50,541 bases of DNA from Nesterenkonia sp. PF2B19 (GCF_001758425.2 NZ_MDSS02000025.1:1-50541); one strand, 5' to 3'; counted from the stretch's first letter, positions 36,415-45,824 are shown. Numbers and translations are program-made. The notes: a model not told the origin generated them from the sequence alone.

Positions 36415-37094
36415 GGCAGAGTCCCGGAGTCGAGGGCGGTGCTCAGCCCGGTGACGGGCTGAGCGCAGTGTTGGTCGATGATCACCCGGTGGTCCGAGCG
36501 GGTCTGCGCGCGATGCTCAGTGAGGATCCGAAGATCCGAGTGGTGGCTGAGGCGGCGGACGGGAAAGCGGCCCTCGACGTCGTCGCGCGGCTCGTCACGG
36601 AAGGGCTCCGTCCTGACCTTGTGCTGATGGATCTGCAGATGGGGGAGGGTATGGACGGGGTTGCGGCGACTCGTCAGCTGCGGCAGCAGTGCCCCGGACT
36701 TCCGGTGCTGATCCTGACCACCTACGACACGGAGGCCGACATTCTGGCCGCGGTGGAGGCTGGGGCGAGCGGATATATGCTCAAGGACGCCGCTCCGGAG
36801 GAGATCCATCGAGCGGTCCACGATGCGGCCGCGGGGCGGACGGCACTGGCTCCCGCCGTCGCCGCCCGGCTGATGGGCAGAATGCGGGATGACAGCACCT
36901 CGCTGAGCACCCGTGAGGTGGAGCTGCTGGAGCTGCTGGCCACAGGGCTGTCCAACCAGCAGATCGCTCGCCAACTGTTCATCTCCGTGGCGACGGTGAA
37001 GACGCACCTGGTGCACATCTACCAGAAGCTTGGAGCGGACAATCGGACTGCGGCGGTTCGGGTGGCGTCAGAGCGGGGGATCATCCGCGCGTGA
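36402..37094 (+). CDS. NarL/FixJ family response regulator
   Basis: 230 residues. The receiver domain has AVLVDDHPVVRAGLRAML, phosphoacceptor Asp77 in LVLMDLQMGEGMDGVAATRQL, conserved Thr in LILTTYD and Lys in SGYMLKDAAPEE. The LuxR-type helix-turn-helix is LSTREVELLELLATGLSNQQIARQLFISVATVKTHLVHIYQKLG. GGGAGGTGGAG precedes ATG 36402. It is phosphorylated by the adjacent kinase and probably regulates the divergent ABC pair. Confidence 0.93.
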   Translation: MDGVRQSPGVEGGAQPGDGLSAVLVDDHPVVRAGLRAMLSEDPKIRVVAEAADGKAALDVVARLVTEGLRPDLVLMDLQMGEGMDGVAATRQLRQQCPGLPVLILTTYDTEADILAAVEAGASGYMLKDAAPEEIHRAVHDAAAGRTALAPAVAARLMGRMRDDSTSLSTREVELLELLATGLSNQQIARQLFISVATVKTHLVHIYQKLGADNRTAAVRVASERGIIRA

Positions 37095-37110
37095 GGGCTG
37101 GGGAGCCGCG

Positions 37111-37116
37111 TAGGAT
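37111..37116 (+). promoter_or_regulatory. -10 element, apparent leaderless promoter of the DUF3151 gene
   Basis: TAGGAT followed by seven bases and ATG 37124. An AGGA inside it could also serve as a ribosome binding site if transcription starts farther upstream. Confidence 0.4.
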
Positions 37117-37123
37117 GGCGGCC

Positions 37124-37549
37124 ATGAGCATCGTCGGACGCAACCTGATGGAGCCGGAGCCCACGCTGCTGCCGGCCGAGCCCGAGGTCACGGAGTCACT
37201 CGCCGCCGGTGAGGAGCCCGTGGACCTGGCCGCCAAGCACCCTGAGTCGTCTTTGGTCTGGGCGCTGCTGGCAGAGGACGCGCTGTCCCAGGGGTACACC
37301 GTGGAGGGCTACGCCTACGCCCGGGTCGGCTATCACCGGGGCCTGGATGCGCTGCGCCGCTCCGGCTGGCGCGGCTCCGGCCCGGTGCCGTGGTCCCATG
37401 AGCCGAACCGGGGCTTCCTGCGGTCGCTGGCCGCGCTGGGGCAGGCCGCCACGGCCATCGGCGAGACGGAGGAGATCCGTCGGATCCAGACATTCCTGCG
37501 GGACTGCGACCCCTCCGCGCCGGAGCAGATCGCCCAGCTGCCGCGCTGA
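37124..37549 (+). CDS. DUF3151 domain protein
   Basis: 141 residues: MSIVGRNLMEPEPTLLPAEPEVTESLAAG, then HPESSLVWALLAEDALSQGYTVEGYAYARVGYHRGLDALRRSGWRGSGPVPWSHEPNRGFLRSLAALGQAATAIGE, the full DUF3151 pattern of TPR-like helices found in actinobacteria. ATG 37124 is preferred to ATG 37115 because of promoter spacing. Function unknown. In many actinobacteria this gene lies close to fba and purA; here it is about 11.6 kb from fbaA and 11.3 kb from purA. Confidence 0.85.
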   Translation: MSIVGRNLMEPEPTLLPAEPEVTESLAAGEEPVDLAAKHPESSLVWALLAEDALSQGYTVEGYAYARVGYHRGLDALRRSGWRGSGPVPWSHEPNRGFLRSLAALGQAATAIGETEEIRRIQTFLRDCDPSAPEQIAQLPR

Positions 37550-37610
37550 GGGCCTCAGTCGGCAGGGGTCTTCCCAGGATTCACCCCTCCCAGTAGTGTG
37601 TGATGCGGAT

Positions 37611-37649
37611 CACTCATTACTCGCGGGTCACACCCGCGAGTAATGAGTG
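37611..37649. promoter_or_regulatory. 39-bp perfect palindrome before the lipase gene (operator or terminator)
   Basis: CACTCATTACTCGCGGGT (37611-37628), a 3-base centre, and the exact reverse complement (37632-37649). As RNA it would be a very stable 18-bp hairpin ending the DUF3151 transcript. As DNA it is an extensive two-fold site 35 bases before the lipase start. It is less GC-rich than the other hairpins here and has no T-tract. Confidence 0.65.
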
Positions 37650-37684
37650 GTCCGGTTCTGATCCCGCACTGATGGAGAGGCTCG

Positions 37685-39190
37685 ATGACGAACTCTGTGA
37701 CGCCCTGCCCCCGCCGCCGGACACCCGGCGGACCGCCCGCTGTCTCCCCGCCCCGGGGAGGGAGGCGCCTGGCCCGTGGGGCAGGTGCCGCGCTGTCGGC
37801 CGCCGCGCTTCTGCTGGCAGTGATGCCTGCGGCCTCCGCCGAGCCGGAGCAGCTCGCGGTCGAGGAGGACCTCGCGGAGCTGGAGCAGCTGTGGCAGCAG
37901 AGGCAGGAGGCCGACGACGCCGGCCCCGCCGACCTGACCGCTGAGCAGGTCCCCGACGACGTCACCGTCGAGGAGGCCGAAGCCGCCGTCGAGTCCTCTG
38001 CGGAGCTGACGGAGGAAGATGTGCACTACGCCGCCGCCCTGGAGGATCTGGCGCAGGGAACTGACGAGGACTTCTACGCCGTGCCCGCGGAACTCCCGGA
38101 CCAGGACGGCACGCTGATCCGCCAGCAGGCCGCCACGTTCTACCTGGACCCCATCGGGCTGATCGAGCACGACGCCGAGGTCACCCGCATCATGTACCGC
38201 ACCACGGATTCGAACGGGCAGGCCCGAGCCGCCGTCGCCACGGTCCTGGAGCCGCGCCGCGGCGGCGACGATCCGCAGCGACCGCTGATCGTCCACGCGC
38301 CCGGCACCCAAGGCTTGGGCGATCAGTGCGCCCCGAGCCGGCAGCTGGCCGCCGGCACCGAGTACGAGGGCCTGGGCGTGGCCGCGGCTCTGGAGGCGGG
38401 CTACGCCGTCGTGATGCCGGACTACATCGGGCTGGGGACCGAGGGCATGCACACCTATATGAACCGCGTGGACCAGGCCCATGCGGTGCTCGACGCCGCT
38501 CGCGCGGCCCAGGAGGCCGAGGGTGTGGCGCTCGGTCCGGACAGCCCCGTGCACATCCGTGGCTATTCGCAGGGCGGGGGCGCGGCGGCCGCGGCCCTGG
38601 AGTCGGCGCATGAGCACGCGCCGGAGCTGAACCTGATCTCCGGGGCGGCCGGGGCGGTGCCGGCAGACCTGTTTGAGGTCGGGGACATGATCGACAGCAG
38701 CCTGTACAACGCGTTCCTCCTGTTTGCGCTCGGCGGGCTGGTGGAGTCCGAGGGGCTGGACCCCGCCGAGTTCCTCAATGACGAAGGGCTGGCCCGGCTG
38801 GAGCAGGCCTCCGGCCAGTGCACGGTCTCCGCGCTGATCAGTCACATGTTCGTGGACACGGCCACGCTGACCGTGGACGGCCGCGCCTTCACCGAGCTCA
38901 TCCAGGATGAGCCCTTCGCCTCGGCGCTGGCGGCGCAGCGTATCGGGGACGGTCGCGCCCCGGACGTGCCTGTGCAGATCAACCATTCGCTGCTCGATGA
39001 CGTCATCCCCTACTCCACCGGCCGTGGCCTGGCGCAGCGGTGGTGCGGCGAGGGGGCGAGGGTGACGTTCGCATCGAACGTGGCGCCCACCCATGTGGGC
39101 GGGCACGTGGCCAGCATGCCGGGTGTGGCGCTGTTCACGGCGGCGACGCTGAACGGAGTCACTCCGGTGAGCAGCTGCTGGCGGCTCTGA
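37685..39190 (+). CDS. Secreted lipase family alpha/beta hydrolase
   Basis: 501 residues. The signal peptide has RRLARGAG, a hydrophobic core and likely cleavage after Ala52 (ASA-EPEQ). An acidic segment (residues 53-120) follows. The hydrolase domain matches the secretory LIP lipase family: VYTRIMYRTTDSNGQARAAVAT-like entry, PLIVHAPGTQGLGDQCAPS, GYAVVMPDYIGLGTEG, nucleophile Ser in IRGYSQGGGAAAAAL, late Asp in INHSLLDDVIPY and His in APTHVGGHVAS. It probably releases fatty acids from lipids outside the cell. GGAGAGG precedes ATG 37685. A hairpin follows the gene. Confidence 0.87.
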   Translation: MTNSVTPCPRRRTPGGPPAVSPPRGGRRLARGAGAALSAAALLLAVMPAASAEPEQLAVEEDLAELEQLWQQRQEADDAGPADLTAEQVPDDVTVEEAEAAVESSAELTEEDVHYAAALEDLAQGTDEDFYAVPAELPDQDGTLIRQQAATFYLDPIGLIEHDAEVTRIMYRTTDSNGQARAAVATVLEPRRGGDDPQRPLIVHAPGTQGLGDQCAPSRQLAAGTEYEGLGVAAALEAGYAVVMPDYIGLGTEGMHTYMNRVDQAHAVLDAARAAQEAEGVALGPDSPVHIRGYSQGGGAAAAALESAHEHAPELNLISGAAGAVPADLFEVGDMIDSSLYNAFLLFALGGLVESEGLDPAEFLNDEGLARLEQASGQCTVSALISHMFVDTATLTVDGRAFTELIQDEPFASALAAQRIGDGRAPDVPVQINHSLLDDVIPYSTGRGLAQRWCGEGARVTFASNVAPTHVGGHVASMPGVALFTAATLNGVTPVSSCWRL

Positions 39191-39211
39191 GGCTTCCGTC
39201 AGCGCGGGCGA

Positions 39212-39251
39212 GGAGGGCTCCGACCTCCCGGCGGTGCGGTCGGAGCCCTCC
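39212..39251. terminator. Bidirectional hairpin terminator
   Basis: GGAGGGCTCCGACC (39212-39225) and GGTCGGAGCCCTCC (39238-39251), perfect 14-bp arms with a 12-base loop. It separates the lipase gene (+) from the end of the amino-sugar operon (-). Confidence 0.8.
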
Positions 39252-39281
39252 CCGGCTGGGGGATGACCCTGTCGGGGGAGA

Positions 39282-39365
39282 TCAGAGTCCCTGCCAGCCG
39301 GGCTTGGTCGCGAAGGTCTGGCGGCAGTAGTCGGTGAGCTCCCGACGCGACGCCGGTTCGCTCAC
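39282..39365 (-). CDS. Small ORF (27 codons) coupled to the end of the D-lactate dehydrogenase gene
   Basis: GTG 39365 overlaps the upstream stop codon (GTGA), the same coupling used by other genes of this operon. It encodes MSEPASRRELTDYCRQTFATKPGWQGL and then TGA, placed just before the bidirectional hairpin. No family is recognised. It has one Cys and a predominantly polar composition, with no membrane segment. It could be a true small protein or a remnant. Confidence 0.45.
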   Translation of the reverse strand: MSEPASRRELTDYCRQTFATKPGWQGL

Positions 39366-42299
39366 ACCGCCAGGACATCGGCGGCCACCTCGAGAAGGTG
39401 CCGGTAGACGCGGCCCGTCGCCCGGGTCATCGCGATCTCGCAGGCCCGGTTGCAGGACGCGTGGTCGACGGCGTCGAGCTGCCGCACCTCCCGCGCCTCG
39501 GCGGCAGTCGCCGACGCCGTGAGCTCCGGATGGAGCATCCCGCGGTCACCGGCGAAGCCGCAGCACCCCCAGTCGGCCGGAACATGCACCTCGACGGCGA
39601 CGGCCTCGGCCAGCGTCTGCAGGTCGGCAGAGACCCCGGCCTTCTGCGACGAACAGGTCGGATGGAGGGTCAGCGACTCGACCCTGCGCCTCGGATCCAC
39701 GGTCAGCCGCGGCAGCACGTGCTCCACCACGAAGCTCACCGCGTCCACCACGGACACGGCCCGGGGGTCCTGCCGTGCCCTGGCGTCGGTCATGATCGTC
39801 TGGACACCTTCGGTGCAGGAGGTCGCATCCACGATCACGGGCGGATGTCCGACGGTGCCGGCCTCAGGCCTCTGCAGGGCGGCCACGGCTGTGAGCACCC
39901 GTTCTGCCATCACGTCCTGTCCGGCGGTGAAGCCCTTGGAGGACCACGGGGTGCCGCAGCACAGCGTGTCGATCTCCTCGGGCACGAGCAGCCGCAGGCC
40001 GGCCGCGGCGCACAGCCGGGACACGGCCTGCTGCACGCCGGAGCCTCGGGTGCCTGCGGATCCGGCGGGGGCGAACATCGCGCCTTGGCAGCTGGGCAGG
40101 AAGATCGCCGCCGCCTGGCCGACGGCGGCGTCACCCTCCCCGGTGCCCCGTGCCCCGCCGTCGGCCTCTCCGTCGTCAGCCGGGGGCGTCAGCAGCTGCG
40201 CCGTCGGCCCCCGGAGGGCAGGTCCGTGGACCACAGGGGGACGGTGTCAGGACCGATGAGGGCGCGCGCGGCACGGTTGGGGGCGGTGATCAGTCCGGGA
40301 GGCACATGAGCCGCGGCGTCGAGGGTGCGGCCCGCTGCCGCCGTGGCGGTGTCCCAGTGCCGGGCGGCGGCCCTCCACAGGCCCGCGCTGAGCCGCCCGC
40401 GACGTTCACCGCGCAGGCGCTTCACCAGCGCGCCCGTGTCGATCCCCACCGGGCAGGCGGAGGCGCAGAGGCCGTCGACGGCGCAGGTGTCGATGCTCTC
40501 GTACTGCTGCTGCTCGTCCAGCGCGGCGACGAGTGCGAGATCCCCGTCGGCCTCCGCCCGGGCGCGCGCCCGCCGCACCACGATCCGCTGCCGCGGGGTC
40601 AGGGTGAGGTCCCGGCTGGGACAGACCGGCTCGCAGTATCCGCACTCCACACAGCGGTCGACCTCGTCGTCCACCCGGTCCACGGGTTTGAGATCCTGCA
40701 GGTGGGCTCGGGTGTCCGCGGTCAGCACCACGCCGGGATTCAGCACCCCGGCGGGGTCGAAGGCGCGCTTGACGCCGTGCAGCACCTCCACCAGGGCGGC
40801 CGAGTACTGACGGTCGATGAACGGCGCCATCGCGCGCCCGGTCCCGTGCTCGGCCTTGAGGTTGCCGCCGTGCCGCAGGATGAGCCGCACCAGGTCCTCG
40901 GTGAAGGCCTCCAGACGGGCCAGGTCCGCGGGGTCCTCCGTGTCCTCGGTGATCATGAAATGGAGATTGCCGTCCTTGGCGTGTCCGAAGATCACCGGGT
41001 CTGTGTAACCGTGCTCGGCCAGGAGCCCTGCCAGCTCCCGGCAGGCGGCTGCCAGGCGCTCCACCGGCACGACCACGTCCTCCAGCAGCGCGGTGGTGCC
41101 CGGAGGGCGGGCCTCGGCGACGGCTGCGTACAGGCCCTTGCGGACGCTCCACAGCGCGGCGCGCGCGGCCGGGTCTCGGCTCAGCTCAGCAGGCCGCACG
41201 GTGGGCAGGGCGCTGATCACGGGCGCAGCGGTGCCGAGGACGCCGTCCAGTTCGGCGGGATCGTCTCCCCGATACTCCACGAGGATCGCGGCATGGTCCC
41301 GGACCTCGAACCCGTCCACGGCGGACGCGCCTGGGGGAGGCGCCGGGCCACCCGCAGGGACTCGGCGTCCATGAGCTCCAGCGCCTTCGCCCCGGTGCCC
41401 ACCAGATCGGGCAGGGACCGGGCGGCGGCGTCCACGGAGTCGAAGATCAGCAGGCCGGTCGCCGCAGCCGGCTGGACCGGCACGGCGCGGAACACGGCGT
41501 CGGCCACGAAGCCGAGCGTGCCCTCCGAGCCGATGAGCAGCCGGTTCAGCAGCTGGAGCAGACCCTCGGCCTCGCAGAACGCGTCGAGCGAGTATCCCAT
41601 GGTGTTCTTCAGGGAGAAGCGCTCGCGGATCTCCGCGACGGCGTCGGGGTCGTGACGGATCCGATCCTGCAGCCGTTCGAGGTCGGCCACCAACCGGGGC
41701 TCGTGGCGGCGCAGGTGGAGCAGACTGTCCTCGGCGGCGGTGTCGACCACCGTTCCGGAGGGCAGCACCGCCACCAGTGACTCCAGAGTCCGTGTGGAGT
41801 TGTGCTCGATCCCGGCGGCCATCCCCGAGGAGTTGTTCGCGATGACGCCGCCGATCGTGCAGGCAGCCTCGCTGGCGGGATCCGGGCCCAGAGCACGCCC
41901 GTGGCGGGCCAGACGCGTGTTGACCGCCCGCAGTGTGGCACCGGCCTGGGCGCGCACGCGCTCGCCGTCGTCGAGGACCTCTATGCGGCGGAACCCCCGG
42001 CGGGTGTCCACCAGGATGCCGGCCCCGGAGGCCTGGCCGGAGAGGCTGGTGCCCCCGGAGCGGAAGGTCACCGGCACGTGGTGCGCGGCGGCGACGGCCA
42101 TCACGGCGGCGACCTCCTCGATGCTCTCCGCGATCACCACCACCAGGGGCACCAGCAGATAGTGCGAGGCGTCATGGGCCCGGGAATGTCGATCGATCGC
42201 CCGGTCCAGGACCCTGTCCCTGCCGACGGCGCCGGTGAGGTCGGCCAGCAGACGACGGCGGGCGGAGGGGCTGAGCTCCGGGGTTCCCCTCAGATCCAT
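39362..42299 (-). CDS. FAD/Fe-S D-lactate dehydrogenase, fused GlcD-GlpC type (two frame breaks)
   Basis: A large oxidase-type fusion of about 979 residues. The FAD domain has PVTFRSGGTSLSGQASG, ACTIGGVIANNSSGM and the FAD-oxidase C-terminal part with NPGVVL and EHGTGRAMAPFID. Two 4Fe-4S motifs follow (CVECGYCEPVCPS; CAVDGLCASACPVG), then CCG-type cysteine clusters (LCCGTPWSSKG, WGCCGFAGDRG). Frame steps of -1 occur near 41330 and in the C5 run at 40208-40212; one base at each restores continuity. It would oxidise D-lactate (or another D-2-hydroxyacid) to pyruvate and pass electrons to the respiratory chain. It lies directly after the MurQ and kinase genes, and MurQ produces D-lactate, which supports the D-lactate assignment. 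Its start overlaps the kinase stop. Confidence 0.85.
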
Positions 42300-43350
42300 A
42301 CGGCACCGTCCTGGGGTGAGAGGCGGTCGCCTGCGGCGAGCCGGGCCAGTGTGAGCGCACCGTCCAGGGGGTCGCCTGCCGCCTGACGGACCGTGACGGT
42401 GCGGGAGTGCTCGGTGATCCTGGCGGCGAAGCCGTCCGTCAGCGCGCCGCCGGCGCGCGCGAGCCCTCCGGTGAGCACCACGTCAGCGGGGACGGAGGGG
42501 GAGGGGGTGACATCGGAGGAGGGGGCGCCGTCGTCGTGGAGGTCGCCGTCGGTGACGAGTGCGGCCAGGGCGCTCTGCGCGGCCTCCCTCCCAGCCTGCC
42601 GCAGAAGCTGGTCCGAAGCCGGGTCGCCGCCGTCGGCCAGCGCGATGACGTCGCGGGCGAACTCACCGAGCACGCCCGCGAGATCCTCGCGGGTGTAGAG
42701 CTGCCCGGGCCAGGTGGCCGGCTCCCCGAAGCGCCTCCGTGCGCGGCGAGCAGCGCCTTCCAGACGCCGCTGCGGAGGGTCGTGCGCGTCTGAGGCGTCG
42801 ACGCGTCGTGGGTGCGCATCGCCCGCTCCAGGCCGTGCCTGCCCACCCAGGCTCCGCCGCCGCGATCTCCGAGCAGGTGGCCCCATCCGTCCACACGGCG
42901 CCACTGCGGGGGATGCAGCCCCGTCGCATCCGGGCCGGGGTGCCCGACGGCTATCGCCCCGGTGCCCAGCACGACGACGGCGCCGCCCGCTCCGCCCAGG
43001 GCTCCCAGATGTGCCCGTGGACGGCGTCCACGGCCACAGCCGCGGGGCACGCGGTCTCTCCGGTGAGTTGGGCCGCCAGGCGGGCGGGGTCCCTCACCAG
43101 CGAGGCCACACCGGTGGGCGCCGACGCCGTCGCCGTGCAGGGCGCGCATGCGCTCGGGCCAGGTGCGTGCGGCGGTGTCGAGCAGCTCCCGCGCCAGCTG
43201 GGGGACGGAGCTTCCCGAGGCACTGACCCGCACCCGGGGGCCTGTCAGGACCTCTCGCGGTCCGGGTTCGAGTCCGGCCCAGGCGATCCGGCTTCCGGAT
43301 CCGCCGATGTCCAGGCCGAGGACGCCGGCCTCTGGTGGGAGGGCGGTCAC
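42290..43350 (-). CDS. BadF/BadG/BcrA/BcrD-type kinase, probable MurNAc/GlcNAc kinase (three frame breaks)
   Basis: GTG 43350 overlaps the murQ stop (GTGA). The sequence opens GVLGLDIGGSGSRIAWAGL, the phosphate-binding strand of this ASKHA family. Frame changes near 43116 (+1), 43015 (-1) and 42725 (-1) interrupt it. With one-base repairs it reads VGATGVASLVRDP, AVHGAHLGALGGAGGAVVVLGTGAIAVG, RVDGWGHLLGDRGGGAWVGRHGLERAM, HGGRFGEPATWPGQLYTRED and finally DVVLTGGLARAGGALTDGFAARI. That is the complete family pattern, about 353 residues. MurK of Clostridium acetobutylicum, a MurNAc/GlcNAc kinase, belongs to this family. Position between murQ and the dehydrogenase gene supports phosphorylation of imported amino sugar. 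Confidence 0.8.
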
Positions 43351-44288
43351 GAGCCGCGCTCCTCGGGCTGCAGACCGGCGGCGATCGCGTCCCGCACCGA
43401 TCCGGAATGGGCGTCGAGCAGGGCCGAGGCCCGCGTGACCGGGACGTCCGCCAGCGAGCTGACGATGGCGGACTTGAGGTCTCCGCCGGCGTGCTCCAGG
43501 AGCTCCCGTGCGGGAGCCTCCTCGAGGCCCACGGCCTCGCACAGGATGCGCACGGTGCGGTCCCGCAGCTTCGCGTTGGTGGCCACCACGGAGACCATGA
43601 GGTTCTGCCACGTGCGGCCCAGAGCGATCATCAGTGCCGTGGAGAACCCGTTGAGCACGAGCTTCTGGGCGGTGCCGGCCTTCAGCCGGGTGGAGCCGGT
43701 CACCACTTCGGGTCCGGTGTCGAGAGCCAGGTGGACGTCGGCTGAGCCTGCCAGCGGCGCGTGCGGATTGTTGGAGACCAGCACGGTGTGGGCCCCTGCC
43801 GCGCGGGCGGTCTGAAGGGCCCCGCCCACATAGGGGGTGGAGCCGCTGGCCGCCAGACCGATCGCGACGTCGTCGGGGCCCAGCTGCGAGGCGTCCCGCC
43901 GGCCCTTCTCCGCGGAGTCCTCGGCGTTCTCCACGGCCTCCACCAGGGCCTCCCGTCCGCCGGCGATGTGCCCCACGACCCGGTGCGGCTCCAGATTGAA
44001 GGTCGGCTTGAGCTCGCTGGCGTCGAGCACTCCGAGCCGTCCGGAGGTGCCGGCCCCGTAGTAGTGGACGGTGCCGCCGCGGCGCATCCGTGCGGCGGCG
44101 GCGTCGACCACCTCGGCCAGCTGTGGCAGCACCGCCGTGACGGCCTGGACGGCCGCCTCGTTCTCGGCGGTCAGCAGCTGCAGCACCCCCAGGGTGTCCA
44201 GCTCGTCGAGGTGGCGGCTGCGCGGACTGCGCCGCTCCGTGGGCGGGAGGGGACGGTCCGGCATGGCGTCGGCGTCGTCAGCGGTCAT
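43347..44288 (-). CDS. murQ: N-acetylmuramic acid 6-phosphate etherase
   Basis: 313 residues, normal MurQ length. The SIS fold is clear: GGTVHYYGAGTSGRLGVLDASELKPTFN (phosphosugar loop with catalytic Glu), ALVEAVENAEDSAEKGRRD (second catalytic Glu region), AIGLAASGSTPYVGGALQTARAAGA, then EVVTGSTRLKAGTAQKLVLNGFSTALMIALGRTWQNLMVSV, the MurQ signature. It cleaves MurNAc-6-phosphate to GlcNAc-6-phosphate and D-lactate in the cytoplasm. It overlaps the symporter gene (ATGA) and the kinase gene (GTGA). Confidence 0.95.
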   Translation of the reverse strand: MTADDADAMPDRPLPPTERRSPRSRHLDELDTLGVLQLLTAENEAAVQAVTAVLPQLAEVVDAAAARMRRGGTVHYYGAGTSGRLGVLDASELKPTFNLEPHRVVGHIAGGREALVEAVENAEDSAEKGRRDASQLGPDDVAIGLAASGSTPYVGGALQTARAAGAHTVLVSNNPHAPLAGSADVHLALDTGPEVVTGSTRLKAGTAQKLVLNGFSTALMIALGRTWQNLMVSVVATNAKLRDRTVRILCEAVGLEEAPARELLEHAGGDLKSAIVSSLADVPVTRASALLDAHSGSVRDAIAAGLQPEERGS

Positions 44289-45806
44289 CGTCCGGGGGTC
44301 CTCTCCTGATCGTTGTGCTGCTGGCCGGGGGCCGCCGGCAGCTTCGGCCGGGCGGGGTGCCGCAGGGACAGCGTGCCCCCGACGGCGAAGGTCACCAGGA
44401 CACCCAGCAGCGGGTACCACTGCCAGGCCACCCACACCTCGCCGGTGACGTACTTCTCCATCACGAAGAAGAACGCATTGACCCCGACGGCGGCGAGGAA
44501 GGCGATGTTGGCGTCCGCAGCGCGCGCCCGCCGGTTGAGGATCCCGAAGACGAAGGCGCCGAGCAGCCCGCCGTAGGTGATGCCGGCGACTCCGAGTGCG
44601 AGGACCACGATGTTCCCCTCGTCGGACTGGAACACAGCGGCCGGGGCGATGAAGGCCAGCCCCCAGCCGATGGTCGCCCAGCGCCCGACCTTCAGGCCCT
44701 CCTGGTCCGTCACCGGGGCCTTGCGGAAGCGGGCGTAGACGTCGGTGACCGTGGAGGAGGAGAGTGCGGACAGCGACGAGGACAGGGTGGACATGGCGGC
44801 GGCGATGATGCCGGCCAGGAGGAGGCCGGAGATGCCGGGGGGAAGACCTTCGATGATGAACAGCGGGAAGATCTCGTCGTCGCGGGTCAGGCCGAGCGAC
44901 TCCGGCGAGGCGTGCTCGTAGTAGCCCCACAGCGCCAGCCCGACCAGCAGGAAGATCGCGAACTGCACGAACACCACGACGCCGGAGACGATGATGGCCT
45001 TCTGCGCCTCCGCCTTGGTGCGGCAGGCCAGCAGCCGCTGGACCACCAGCTGGTCGGAGCCGTGGGAGGCCATGGCGAAGACCATGCCGCCCAGCAGGGA
45101 GGCGACGAAGGAGGCGTTGTTGGAGAGCGGATTGCCCTCCAGCACGATCATGGTGAGCTTCCCCGCCTCGGCGGCGTCACCGAGCCAGCCGCCTCCGGTG
45201 GCGGCGGTGATGATGATGATCGCGAGGACTCCGCCGGAGACGTAGAGGAACATCTGGCGACGTCGACCCACACCACGGCTTGATGCCGCCGATGAAGGTG
45301 TAGAGGATCGTGACCACCGCCAGGACGACGATGATCGTGAAGTAGTTGGTGTTGAGCCCCAGGCCCTGCAGGATCATGTTCACCGGGATGGCGGCGGCCA
45401 GCACCCGGATCCCGTCGGCGAGCAGCCGGGTGAACAGGAAGGTGATCCCCGCGGTGGTCTGTGTGGACTGGCCGAATCTCTTGCCCAGGTAGGCGTAGGC
45501 GGTGACCATCTCGCCGTCGTAGTACCTCGGCAGCATGAAGAAGGCCACGATGATGCGGCCCAGGATGTACCCGAGGCCGAGCTGCAGGTAGTTGATGTCG
45601 CCCAGGTAGCTCATCACCGGGATGCCGATGACGGTCAGGGCGCTGGTCTCGGTGGCCACCACGGAGAGGCACACGGCCCACCAGGGCAGATTGCGCCCGC
45701 CCACGAAGTAGTCCTTCAGTCCTGACTGGCGTCCGCTGAGTTTCAGGCCCAGCCAGGCGGTGGCGGCCAGATAGGCCACGATCACCAGGAGGTCGATGGT
45801 CTGCAT
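44285..45806 (-). CDS. Sodium:solute symporter of the amino-sugar operon (two frame breaks near 45268)
   Basis: About 507 residues with 13 helices. The N-terminus reads MQTIDLLVIVAYLAATAWLGLKLSGRQSGLKDYFVGGRNLPWWAVCLSVVATETSALTVIGIPVMSYLGDINYLQLGLGYILGRIIVAFFML, typical of SSS sugar/sialate-type symporters. At 45278-45280 and 45255-45258 two -1 steps occur. Adding one base at each gives GGIKAVVWVDVAQMFLYVSGG, the conserved helix after TFIGG. The rest (GLLLAGIIAAAMSTLSSSLSALSSSTVTDVY) is regular. Given its neighbours it probably imports MurNAc, anhydro-MurNAc or a related sugar with sodium. Confidence 0.82.
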
Positions 45807-45824
45807 GTCAGCTCTCTTTCAGTG

